Of a DNA stretch of 64,000 nucleotides, positions 1 to 9,279 are shown in pieces. A model generated the notes under the pieces. The model did not search any database, was not told where the DNA came from, and worked only from the letters and a program-made list of their open reading frames with translations. This DNA comes from Gammaproteobacteria bacterium (GTDB lineage Bacteria > Pseudomonadota > Gammaproteobacteria > SZUA-152). A program made the translations under genes and the position numbers. The stretch spans positions 1 through 64,000 of the forward strand of contig JAKISS010000004.1 of assembly GCA_021648485.1 (NCBI GenBank). Reading direction: 5' to 3'. Each line of letters opens with the position of its first letter. Position 1 is the first letter of the stretch.

Positions 1-2
1 CT

Positions 3-317
3 AGCGAAGTTGCCTACGATAAACGTGTGGTCGGCATTATTTCAGGTGCTGGACATTACAAGCCCGGGCTCGTACTGGACAAGCAGGCGGGGGAAAATAA
101 TCGCAGCCCCATTGCCATGATGGGAAAAGTCTACTGTCAGGCTACCGCTGAAAATGTCCCAATCCAAATTGGCGATTTGCTCACAACAGCCGATATTCCG
201 GGACATGCCATGAAAGCTGAAGATACTCAAAAAGCTTTCGGTGCGGTCATTGGCAAAGCACTAGCTCCCCTTGAACATGGCACAGGTCTCATCCCCGTGT
301 TAGTCGCTTTACAATAA
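3..317 (+). CDS. C-terminal part of a surface/tail-type protein (5' truncated by window edge)
   Basis: Frame is open to the window edge (SEVAYDKRVVGIISGAGHYKPGLVLDK...GDLLTTADIPGHAMKA...GAVIGKAL...GLIPVLVALQ). The motif order resembles C-terminal domains of secreted or tail-fibre-like proteins. Confidence 0.6.
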   Translation, partial: SEVAYDKRVVGIISGAGHYKPGLVLDKQAGENNRSPIAMMGKVYCQATAENVPIQIGDLLTTADIPGHAMKAEDTQKAFGAVIGKALAPLEHGTGLIPVLVALQ

Positions 318-368
318 TGTAAACAGCAATCAACGAGTCAATATAAACATGTTAAAGGAGAATATACT

Positions 369-1070
369 GTGACCAGCGTAAGAACAGTAGCGGAAAATTG
401 TTTGGATTTATCCGGTAGCTTTTCCATTCGCCGGGATGTGTACGGCTATATCTGGGGGACGATGAACCGGGATCTCTCGCTTAAAAATCACATTGAGCTG
501 ATTCAAGGCCCCAGCTGTAACCTCTGTCTTTTTCTGGTGGGCCACGAGCCCGATTTTTCGGGTGAGTTCACACAGGCTGATACCCAACGCATGCAAGCGG
601 CAATTGATGTGGCCCGGGATATCTATGCACAAGAAAATTTTGGTATTCGCAAACTCTATTGGCGTTATATCCCCAGTAGTGAAGCTGGTGGCTATACGGT
701 CGTTGATGGCAGCGAGGCAACAGACTTAACAGAGGATTATTCCGGTCCTAATGATGGCCTGGACGTGTTCTTTGTCACGAATGTCACTGATGCCAGCGGC
801 TGGAGTAAGGTTGATGGTCCCTGTGACAAAGATGCCAAAGGACGCACCGGCTCTGTGATGGAGCTAAGCAATAGCGACCTTGTAACCGGCATCGTTCTTG
901 GACATGAAGTTGGGCATTATCTTGGCCTGTCTCACGAGGGTGATATCACCAACCTCATGGGGGATGATGCTGATGGAGATGGAATAGGCTCAATTAACAG
1001 TACCAGCCTGAACCTGACCAACAACCAGGGAAACACAATGAAAGGCCATTGTTCCGTTTCCAATTGTTAG
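369..1070 (+). CDS. Metzincin-like zinc metalloprotease
   Basis: GTG start after a purine-rich RBS (aaaggagaa). Motif HEVGHYLGLSHE (HExxHxxGxxH) followed by a Met-turn-like NLMG. Confidence 0.8.
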   Translation: MTSVRTVAENCLDLSGSFSIRRDVYGYIWGTMNRDLSLKNHIELIQGPSCNLCLFLVGHEPDFSGEFTQADTQRMQAAIDVARDIYAQENFGIRKLYWRYIPSSEAGGYTVVDGSEATDLTEDYSGPNDGLDVFFVTNVTDASGWSKVDGPCDKDAKGRTGSVMELSNSDLVTGIVLGHEVGHYLGLSHEGDITNLMGDDADGDGIGSINSTSLNLTNNQGNTMKGHCSVSNC

Positions 1071-1082
1071 AAGGAGAAAATC

Positions 1083-2108
1083 ATGATTGCTTTATCACCC
1101 AAGTTAAGCAGAGTTGTTTCTGACCAGGCATTGGATTGCATTAATGGAAACCTGAGTCTGGATAAAAATGAGATCGATACACTGACAAAAATACTTTCCA
1201 CTAAAGGGAAAGCTAAATCACCCGTCAATCGTAAACGTGCTGTTAATGCCTTTATTCAGGTCGCAAAAAACCGTGATTTTCCAGAAGTGCTCGCAAAAAT
1301 ACTTTTAGATTCAACCGAACTGAACGCAACACGCATCGCCGCAGCGTCCGGCCTGGGAAAGTTCGCAGATGAAGAAAGCGAAAAAGCACTCATTCAGGCG
1401 CTGGGGAAAACGAATGGCCACTTGCAGCGTGAAGTCATCAAGGCAATGGGACGTATCGGCACTGAAAAAAGCATAAAAGCACTGGATGCTCTTTCTGAAA
1501 ATAATGACCCGGGTTTTAAACACACGCTAACATTTGCCAGAATTTTTATTGGCTATCGCATCAAGGGCACCTCTATAGATTCAGAAAAAATCAAAGAGGC
1601 ACTTGGTGTCCAATGGATAAAGCTGCAATCAAATCCATTGAGCTCAAAAAAATTACAGGAAAATATTCAGTCTTTGAGAGATAACACTTTCGGCCTTAAG
1701 CTAAGTGATGATATTGGCTTCGAGATAATGTGTGGAAAAACCAGCAATACATTACTTCTGAATGATAAATTCAAACCCGGCGCTCTTCTGAAAAACCTGA
1801 AAAGCCGTTCTCAGATAAGTGGCATAGTGGCTGCACGCAACCCAAAAGAATCCATCAGCACTGTGCGTAATATTGTTATTACAAATTTGTCAGAATCAGG
1901 CATTGATATTATTATCACAAGAACGACAGGTGAAGTTGTCTACGCCGGTGATGCCTGGCCAGAGGGGGAGCTATGGAAATTTACGCTTCGGGATATTGGC
2001 CTTACCAGCGCCCCAACCACGGTCACCGGTACAATTTCTGACAAGGAGATTATATTCGAGGTTAGCTCTGTCAGCCAGCGCCGGGTTAAAACCGGTCAGC
2101 GAATTTGA
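1083..2108 (+). CDS. HEAT-repeat protein with beta-rich C-terminus
   Basis: Repeated helical units (ATRIAAASGLGKFADEESEKALIQALGKTNGHLQREVIKAMGRIGTEKSIKALDAL). RBS aaggaga upstream. Confidence 0.75.
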   Translation: MIALSPKLSRVVSDQALDCINGNLSLDKNEIDTLTKILSTKGKAKSPVNRKRAVNAFIQVAKNRDFPEVLAKILLDSTELNATRIAAASGLGKFADEESEKALIQALGKTNGHLQREVIKAMGRIGTEKSIKALDALSENNDPGFKHTLTFARIFIGYRIKGTSIDSEKIKEALGVQWIKLQSNPLSSKKLQENIQSLRDNTFGLKLSDDIGFEIMCGKTSNTLLLNDKFKPGALLKNLKSRSQISGIVAARNPKESISTVRNIVITNLSESGIDIIITRTTGEVVYAGDAWPEGELWKFTLRDIGLTSAPTTVTGTISDKEIIFEVSSVSQRRVKTGQRI

Positions 2109-2155
2109 TATTTGATGGGAACTTATCTCAAACAAGTTAAAAAGTGTGGTGATTA

Positions 2156-2341
2156 ATGATGCAAAACCAATTAGAACAGCGCCTCAAAGAATTGGGTGTT
2201 GAATTTGAAAATGGAAAAAAAACGTTAGTTGAGCTGGATGCTAAACGAATAAATGTACAGAAGACTATGCTCAGAATCAGTGGTGCTATACAGGTTCTTG
2301 AAGAAGAGATAAAAAAATCAACACATGATGACGTTGTTTAA
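2156..2341 (+). CDS. Small coiled-coil protein
   Basis: 61 aa, heptad-like composition (LEQRLKELGVEFENGKKTLVELDAKRINVQKTMLRISGAIQVLEEEI). Same strand and close to the preceding genes. Confidence 0.55.
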   Translation: MMQNQLEQRLKELGVEFENGKKTLVELDAKRINVQKTMLRISGAIQVLEEEIKKSTHDDVV

Positions 2342-2400
2342 TATGGGGGCTGATGATAAAACTACCGTCCCCTGGCTTGTCAGCCCGAGATATTCAGACA

Positions 2401-2433
2401 AAAAATAGCCGGGTCATCTTTCGATGACCCGGC
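2401..2433 (-). terminator. Rho-independent terminator of the cytochrome c peroxidase gene
   Basis: 11-bp perfect stem gccgggtcatc/gatgacccggc. On the minus strand it is followed by a T-rich tract. Confidence 0.75.
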
Positions 2434-2454
2434 CATATATCTTACTAACTCAAA

Positions 2455-3498
2455 TTATTTTTCTAACAACGTGCCGTTAGGCGTTTCTGGCAAACGTGGC
2501 ATGGTGATTGTTGGGAACTCACCATTGAGACCGTTAAGGAAGGCCACGATGTCAGACACTTCGGCATCCGTCAGCACTTTATTAAGCTGGCTCTTAGCCA
2601 TTACGCGCACAGCCTCACCCAGAGTCGGCACTGAGCCATTGTGAAAATACGGTGCGGTGAGTGCCACGTTACGCAACGTAGGAACCCGCCACATATGCTT
2701 GTCCGCAGCGGCCTGAGTCACCTCGTAACGACCCAGGTCAGCTTTCAGGTCATATTGCTTATCGTACTTACTGGGAAAACTGGGAAACCTCTGGAAGAAA
2801 CCCTTGCCCACAGGCAAGTTAGCTGGGCCGGAGTAATTCGGGCCCGTGTGGCAGGAAGTGCAGCCCACTTTTTCCATCAACGTCATACCACGTTTAGCAG
2901 CAGCAGATAACGCCGATTTATCACCTTTCAGATGACGGTCCACTGCGGAATTGGGCGTAATCAACGTACGCTCGAAAGCAGCGATGGCGCGAGCAACATT
3001 GTCGAAAGTGAGAGAATCCTTACCTCCAAATACCGCTTTGAACTGTGTGACATAACCAGGGATCTGTTTCAAACGTGCAACGACAACTGCTCCGTTAGGC
3101 ATACCCATTTCCACACTGGCAAGAATGGGCCCCTTGGCCTGATCTTCCAGACTGGCGGCACGGCCATCCCAAAACTGGGTCGAAAGAAAAGCAGCATTCC
3201 ATACTGTCGGTGCCGAGCGACCTCCCCGTTTGTCGAACACACCTACGGATACCGGACGATTATCGGTGCCGTTGGCCATCACACTGTGGCAGGAATTGCA
3301 GGACACAGTGCCATTCACCGACAGACGTTGATCAAAATATAATTGCTTGCCCAGCTCCACTTTGGCCGGCGTGGTAGGGTTGTCAGCAGGGGCCGGAGCG
3401 ACCTCGGGTAGAACTTCAAAAGCCGAAGCAGTTACAGATAAAACCGTCAGCGTGACGCCGAAAAAAATCGGTAACACGGATTTCAACAAAACGTTCAC
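2455..3498 (-). CDS. Di-haem cytochrome c peroxidase (MauG/CcpA family)
   Basis: Two CxxCH motifs (CNSCH, CTSCH), signal peptide, and typical ...VPTLRNVALTAPYFHNGSVPTLGEAV. Confidence 0.92.
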   Translation of the reverse strand: MNVLLKSVLPIFFGVTLTVLSVTASAFEVLPEVAPAPADNPTTPAKVELGKQLYFDQRLSVNGTVSCNSCHSVMANGTDNRPVSVGVFDKRGGRSAPTVWNAAFLSTQFWDGRAASLEDQAKGPILASVEMGMPNGAVVVARLKQIPGYVTQFKAVFGGKDSLTFDNVARAIAAFERTLITPNSAVDRHLKGDKSALSAAAKRGMTLMEKVGCTSCHTGPNYSGPANLPVGKGFFQRFPSFPSKYDKQYDLKADLGRYEVTQAAADKHMWRVPTLRNVALTAPYFHNGSVPTLGEAVRVMAKSQLNKVLTDAEVSDIVAFLNGLNGEFPTITMPRLPETPNGTLLEK

Positions 3499-3745
3499 AA
3501 CAATCTCCTCTTGTGTTTAATGACAGGGTTACGAAAAACTCGCCCCTGTTTTAGACTGAGTCCATATTTTACACGAGAAGTTTAGATTATGTCTAACCGT
3601 ATTTACGTCCACACACCCGGACAAGAAAAAACAGCCTGCTAAAAAATGAGGGCGTGGCCTCTACTGTCATTAGTTATGATGTGCCCGACTAAGTTAGTAG
3701 GCTAATGAAAGTGCCGAAAACCCAAACCCCCGGTTGTCTGGAAGT

Positions 3746-4501
3746 TTATCGTCCTGCTTCATTTACTGATATTGGGACAGTCTCCCAGCCCAGCATAAGC
3801 TGTTGCCAGTCCATATTTGTAAAATGAAAAACCTGGTGCGAGGCTCGCTGCAAAACCAATAGTTTATCCAACGACCGTCTCAGGCGCGCCAGATTGGCCT
3901 GTTGCCAATCTTTAGCGAGCGGGCGGATTTCTCCTCTGTCGAAATCGATAAGCCACACCCTTTCTTCAGCACCCAACAAAATATTGTGCGCATTAAGGTC
4001 AGCATGATAAACCCCCGCAGCATGAAAACGCCGAATGCACTGGCCGATAGCTTTCCATTGTTCCCTGGGCAGCGCGGAATCGCCTTTCAGAGCCTGGCTC
4101 AAAGAGCAGGTACCCTCCAGTCTTTGCATCACGAGATCAGCCCGGTAAAACAATCCGTGGGTAACCACTTGTGCCGCAACGGGCCGAGGCACGGGCAGCC
4201 CTTGTACTGACAGATTCGCTAACAAATGCCATTCACGCCAAGCTCGTGTTTGCGGCAAAGTACGGCGCAAATAACAATCACCTAACAACCGCGCCAATCC
4301 GCCGCGCCGGTAATGACGCAACACACAGGGTTTACCGTCCAACTCAATGAAATGCGTGGTACCTCGTCCTTCGGCACTGCCATGCACCAGCCCTGCTTGC
4401 TGCAAGGCAACCGGATCAAACATCATCGGTTTTATATCGCTCAATTGATCGGCATCGTACAGAACGTGCTGCGTCCCATCGTGCTTTTCGGTAGGATTCA
4501 T
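3746..4501 (-). CDS. kdkA: 3-deoxy-D-manno-octulosonic acid (Kdo) kinase
   Basis: KdkA-like sequence (GRGTTHFIELDGKPCVLRHYRRGGLARLLGDCYLR; GVYHADLNAHNILL; VWLIDFDRGEIR). Start taken at MNPTEKHD. Confidence 0.85.
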   Translation of the reverse strand: MNPTEKHDGTQHVLYDADQLSDIKPMMFDPVALQQAGLVHGSAEGRGTTHFIELDGKPCVLRHYRRGGLARLLGDCYLRRTLPQTRAWREWHLLANLSVQGLPVPRPVAAQVVTHGLFYRADLVMQRLEGTCSLSQALKGDSALPREQWKAIGQCIRRFHAAGVYHADLNAHNILLGAEERVWLIDFDRGEIRPLAKDWQQANLARLRRSLDKLLVLQRASHQVFHFTNMDWQQLMLGWETVPISVNEAGR

Positions 4502-4526
4502 GTAATTCACTCTAATAAAGAATAAG

Positions 4527-5612
4527 ATGCCGCCGCCTACCCACACTTTGCCCTTCACCACTGCACCCGATAACCTGTGTGTTCTACGTCTCTCGGCAGT
4601 GGGTGACATCTGCCACACCGTACCGGTAGTACGCAGTATTCAGCGTCAGTGGCCGACGACCCGCATTACCTGGATTATCGGCAAACTCGAAGCCAGTCTG
4701 GTAGACGACCTGCCAGGCATCGAGTTTATCATCTTTGACAAAAGTCGCGGTTGGCGTGCTTATGCAGAATTGCGGCAAACGCTGCGACAACGACCCAAAG
4801 ACCAGCATTTCGATGCCTTGTTACAAATGCAGATTTCCATTCGTTCCAGCATTGCCAGCCTGTTGATTCCCGCCAAGATCAAACTGGGTTTCGACAAAGC
4901 CCGCGCCAAAGACTACCAATGGCTCTTTACCAACGCACGTATTGCCGAAAAACCGCGCCAACATGTCATGGATGGCCTGTTCGATTTTGCCGAAGCAATT
5001 GGCATCAGCGACCTCACTCCGCACTGGGACATTCCCATTCCCGCTGAGGCACAGGATTTTGTGCGAGTCCGGCTGCCTGATGACAAGCCCGTGCTGGCCA
5101 TCAGCCCCTGCTCCAGCAACCGCGCCCGCAACTGGCGCAACTGGAGCGCCGAAGGTTATGCGCAAGTCGCCGATTATGCCGTCGAAAAATACGGCATGAC
5201 TGTTGTACTTACCGGCGGCCCCAGTTCGCTGGAAAAAGACTACGGCGAAAAAATCAGTGCGCTTGCCAAACGCAAACCTGTCAACCTCATTGGTCAAACC
5301 AACCTGAAACAATTGCTCGCCATTATTCAACGCGCCAGCGTACTCATTTCCCCTGACTCCGGCCCCGCGCACATGGCCACCACCGTTGGCACACCGGTCA
5401 TTGGGCTATACGTTACTTCCAACCCGCAACGCACCGGGCCGTATTTGAGCCAGCAATGGGTGGTAAATAAATACCCGGAAGCACTACAAGCAGAAATGGG
5501 CAAAACCATTGATGACGTATCGTGGGGAAAACGGGTACGCAGTGCAGAGGCAATGGAACGAGTTTTGGTAGCCGATGTTATTGGGAAGCTGGATCAGCTG
5601 CATGACGATTAA
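4527..5612 (+). CDS. Glycosyltransferase family 9 (heptosyltransferase-like)
   Basis: LCVLRLSAVGDICHTVPVVRSIQRQWP N-terminus and SPDSGPAHMATTVGTPVIGLY C-terminal GT9 motif. Confidence 0.88.
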   Translation: MPPPTHTLPFTTAPDNLCVLRLSAVGDICHTVPVVRSIQRQWPTTRITWIIGKLEASLVDDLPGIEFIIFDKSRGWRAYAELRQTLRQRPKDQHFDALLQMQISIRSSIASLLIPAKIKLGFDKARAKDYQWLFTNARIAEKPRQHVMDGLFDFAEAIGISDLTPHWDIPIPAEAQDFVRVRLPDDKPVLAISPCSSNRARNWRNWSAEGYAQVADYAVEKYGMTVVLTGGPSSLEKDYGEKISALAKRKPVNLIGQTNLKQLLAIIQRASVLISPDSGPAHMATTVGTPVIGLYVTSNPQRTGPYLSQQWVVNKYPEALQAEMGKTIDDVSWGKRVRSAEAMERVLVADVIGKLDQLHDD

Positions 5613-5658
5613 ACATGAATTAAGCGCTAAAAACACCTGTTTTAAAAATCACCAGGTA

Positions 5659-5732
5659 TTTAACGCAGAGGGCGCAAAAAATGCAGAGAAAGACACTAAA
5701 AACTTTGCATCCTCTGCGTTTATAACACACCA
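5659..5732. repeat. Dispersed imperfect palindromic repeat, copy A
   Basis: aacgcagagg...cctctgcgtt stem, then tataacacac. Similar to 47793-47860 and 53415-53512. Confidence 0.5.
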
Positions 5733-5803
5733 CTTGTCAGTACCACGGCAACATACACTGGAACAATTGTTCGAGAGTTTCTGATTATTGCGGAGCCTGT
5801 TGT

Positions 5804-7240
5804 TTATTTGTTTCCCAGATCACAAATACGTTGAATCATCTCGGTGGATGAATAACCTGCTTTGAAACTCAACACCTTCACTTCGCCGCCGTTACCCACC
5901 ACGCAATCGTGTCCAGCGATTTGTTCCGGACGATAGTCACCGCCTTTCACCAGCACGTTGGGCAACACATGGCAGATCAAACGTTCCGGCGTATCTTCAG
6001 AAAAGGGCACCACCCAGTCCACACACGACAATGCAGCCAGCATATGCATGCGATCTTCAAGTGTATTGATGGGTCGGCCTTTGCCTTTGAGTTTTTTCAC
6101 GGAGTCATCGTTGTTGACTGCAACGATCAAGTGATTACCCAGCGCGGCGGCTTCTTCCAGGTAAGTAATGTGGCCAGGATGCAGCAAATCGAAACAACCA
6201 TTGGTCATCACCACGGTTTCACCACGGGCGCGTACTTCAGCAACAAAATCCAGCAGGTCGGCTTCATTGGTGACACCGCGCTGCACACTGCTTTGTTCAT
6301 TAATAGTGACTTCCAGCTCCTGTACGGACACTGTTGCCGCACCCAGCTTGCCCACCACCACACCAGCAGCGGCGTTGGCCAGGGTGGCAGCATTGGCCAT
6401 GCTTTCACCCGCAGCCAGCATAGCGGCGAATACGCCGATCACCGTATCACCCGCGCCGGTAACATCAAATACTTCCCGCGCACGGGTAGGCAAATGCAAC
6501 GGGGCTTCGTCCTGCGCCAGCAAAGTCATGCCATGCTCACTGCGGGTAATCAAAATAGCCTCTAATTCCAGCTTATCGCGCAGCGACTCACCTTTGGCTA
6601 CCAGTTCGTCATCGTCCGCACAGTGACCCACCACTGCTTCGAATTCACCAAGGTTGGGGGTGAGCAGAGTTGCGCCTTTGTATTTAGCAAAGTCATTGCC
6701 TTTGGGGTCCACCAGCACCGGCAACCCGGCTTTGCGTGCGGCACGAATAATCTCATGTACCGCATTGAGGGAGCCTTTGTTGTAATCAGAGAGCACCAAC
6801 ACGTCGATATCATCGAAATTCGCTGCCGTTTTTTCTGCCAACTCACCTGCACCACTGGCTTGTGAGTGGTCTTCAAAATCCAGACGAATAAGCTGTTGAT
6901 GACGACTCATCACTCGCAGTTTGGTGATGGTAGTGCAGTCATTGCGGCGTAATAATTGGCTGCGAATGCCACTGCTTGCCAGCAATCTATCCAGCGTTTG
7001 TGCCGCTTCATCTGCACCGACAATACCGCCCAACGACACTTGCGCTCCCAACGCAGCAATATTCAGTGCCACATTGGCCGCACCACCCACACGCTCTTCA
7101 CAACCTTCCACCTTTACCACGGGCACCGGAGCTTCAGGAGAGATGCGCGAAGTGCCACCACTCCAATAGCGGTCAAGCATAATATCACCCACGACCAGAA
7201 GTTTTGCACGGGAGGTATCAGGAAGGTTTTTTATGGTCAT
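5804..7240 (-). CDS. hldE: Bifunctional heptose-7-phosphate kinase / heptose-1-phosphate adenylyltransferase
   Basis: PfkB-type kinase domain ([14 protein letters not shown]) plus nucleotidyltransferase domain ([19 protein letters not shown]). Confidence 0.95.
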   Translation of the reverse strand: MTIKNLPDTSRAKLLVVGDIMLDRYWSGGTSRISPEAPVPVVKVEGCEERVGGAANVALNIAALGAQVSLGGIVGADEAAQTLDRLLASSGIRSQLLRRNDCTTITKLRVMSRHQQLIRLDFEDHSQASGAGELAEKTAANFDDIDVLVLSDYNKGSLNAVHEIIRAARKAGLPVLVDPKGNDFAKYKGATLLTPNLGEFEAVVGHCADDDELVAKGESLRDKLELEAILITRSEHGMTLLAQDEAPLHLPTRAREVFDVTGAGDTVIGVFAAMLAAGESMANAATLANAAAGVVVGKLGAATVSVQELEVTINEQSSVQRGVTNEADLLDFVAEVRARGETVVMTNGCFDLLHPGHITYLEEAAALGNHLIVAVNNDDSVKKLKGKGRPINTLEDRMHMLAALSCVDWVVPFSEDTPERLICHVLPNVLVKGGDYRPEQIAGHDCVVGNGGEVKVLSFKAGYSSTEMIQRICDLGNK

Positions 7241-7365
7241 ATCAGGTTCTTGTTTTCCAGGTCATCATCGGGGCATCTATTTCTCAAGCAAACGGGCGAA
7301 TGATAGCATAAGCTCAGTAGATTCCCTGCGCCTCTACCGTGCCGATTTAATAACAGACAAATGCC

Positions 7366-8454
7366 ATGACTGCCCATGTCCTTTTTGACGTTCACCACCT
7401 TTATTACCTGCCGCAATTTTTGCCGGTGTATCGAGTTTTGCAGGCGCGTGGTGTGGCGTGTAAATTTGTAATTTATCGTAATGCAGCGCTACAGACTGTG
7501 CTGGACAAGGCAGCTGCCGATGAACGCCTGCCGGTGCATTGGGTAAATAGTGTGGAAGATGCCCGGGATTATTATCAGCTACAAACTGCCGAATGGCTGA
7601 TTCTTGGTAACAGTTTCAAATACCTGGATGATCTGCCTGCCGCCACTCGCACAGCACTTATCAATCATGGTGCCGGCATCAAGGGAGCCGGACACGATGT
7701 CAGCATGTGTCGTGTGTCGGTGCGTTTTGCCGAGGGGCCGTACCAATTTCGCCAACTGCAAAAATATTATCCACAAGGCACATATGTAGATGTAGGATTT
7801 TCCAAGCTTGATCCCATGTTCAATCCTGATATTAAAAAACCCAGTCTGGATCTTATGGCCTGCGGCCTCGACCCGACCAAACCCACCCTGCTTTATGCGC
7901 CTACTTTTTATCCCAGCTCCATTGAATGCATGTCCGATGACTGGCCCGCAGAATTCACAGGCTACAACCTGCTGGTAAAGCCGCATTTTTTCACCTACAC
8001 CAAGAGTCGTTACCAGACACAGCGACGCAAACTGGAAACCTGGAGCAATGCCCATAACGTGTTTATTGCCGATGTCAGCGATTACAATCTGCTGCCTTTC
8101 ATGGCCAGTGCTGACCTGCTGATCAGTGATGCTTCCACAGCCCTGTTTGAATTTGCCGCGCTGGACAAACCCGTGGTCTGGTGTGAATTTCTCAAGTTAC
8201 GCTGGAGTTATCGTGGACCATTTCGATATCGCTATACCCGACGCATGGATCAGGACATCCTCCGTTATGCCGATATTGCGGTACATGCCCAACGTTACCG
8301 CGATCTGCTGTCACACGTACAATCCGAACTTGCCAACCCGGGTCAGCATCAGCAACAACGCCAAAGCTATACCCGGGAGCTGATGGGTATCACTGATGGC
8401 CGGGTGTCTGAACGTATTGTGGATTACCTGCTGGCTGATTCTTCAAAAAAATAA
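7366..8454 (+). CDS. CDP-glycerol glycerophosphotransferase family protein (1)
   Basis: Glyphos_transf-like motifs: LLYAPTFYPSS, LLVKPHFF, ADLLISDASTALFEFAALDKPVVWCEF. Confidence 0.78.
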   Translation: MTAHVLFDVHHLYYLPQFLPVYRVLQARGVACKFVIYRNAALQTVLDKAAADERLPVHWVNSVEDARDYYQLQTAEWLILGNSFKYLDDLPAATRTALINHGAGIKGAGHDVSMCRVSVRFAEGPYQFRQLQKYYPQGTYVDVGFSKLDPMFNPDIKKPSLDLMACGLDPTKPTLLYAPTFYPSSIECMSDDWPAEFTGYNLLVKPHFFTYTKSRYQTQRRKLETWSNAHNVFIADVSDYNLLPFMASADLLISDASTALFEFAALDKPVVWCEFLKLRWSYRGPFRYRYTRRMDQDILRYADIAVHAQRYRDLLSHVQSELANPGQHQQQRQSYTRELMGITDGRVSERIVDYLLADSSKK

Positions 8455-9279
8455 AAAAGAATGCCTCATTCTTTAATGGGGTAAATCAAAGAAATATTTT
8501 TATCTCTTTTTCTTGCCATCTTAATAACCCTTTTCGCTCTCTGTGTCTTCACCTTAGGGTTTTATTATTCAAACCAATCCGCATACGTATGAAAACATGG
8601 GGGAGGCCAGCCCCTAATTCACACTCAAACATCGGGGATATAGACATCCATTAATGATAAACAAATCTTATTTTGTCAATAACAAAACATGAGTCTTGTA
8701 ACACTCACCCTCAGGTCTAACACTGCCAAGCGGTAACACATAACTTTAACGTTTCTCCCTATAACCCGACCTTGCTTAAAAAATCAGGACTGCCCTGATA
8801 ATGCTTTACGCCATACTCCTATTTGTTTTTATGTCCCTTTAAAATATTTACATTATACATTCTGTATTAATGGTGCCTTAGAATCAGAGATATGAAACAT
8901 TACTAAATGGTAATGGAAAGCTTAACGCCTCGTTGATAGAGTAGGTAAAACATACGAAACATATTTTTCCATTAGTGAAATTTTAAGTTGATAAAAACAA
9001 GTTTCACAATATTCTGCAAGAGGCTCACATGTACCGACAGCTACTCCCTTTTAAACTATTTTCTCCAACACTTGTTTTGGTTGTTTTCCTATTTAATGGT
9101 CGGTCTAAACTTGCTGAAAGTTACAGATAAACAAGCAGATTATATCTTTAAAAAAATGAATACAGGATCAATCATCCGTCGCATAAAAAACCGGCAGCTA
9201 TTAAGATATGCCAGAGGCTTCAAATTAAACCCCGCCAAATACAACCCTGTATAATGTTACTTATTATTGCCTCGGTAAT

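Noticed and set aside
1873-2115. 80-aa ORF overlapping the HEAT-repeat gene
   Set aside because: Out-of-frame overlap with a better-supported CDS.
5909-6565. 218-aa plus-strand ORF
   Set aside because: Entirely antisense to hldE; His/Gln-rich shadow translation with no family signal.
8988-9254. 88-aa ORF upstream of asnB
   Set aside because: Non-ATG start, no RBS and atypical composition. Could be a gene fragment but not supportable as a CDS.
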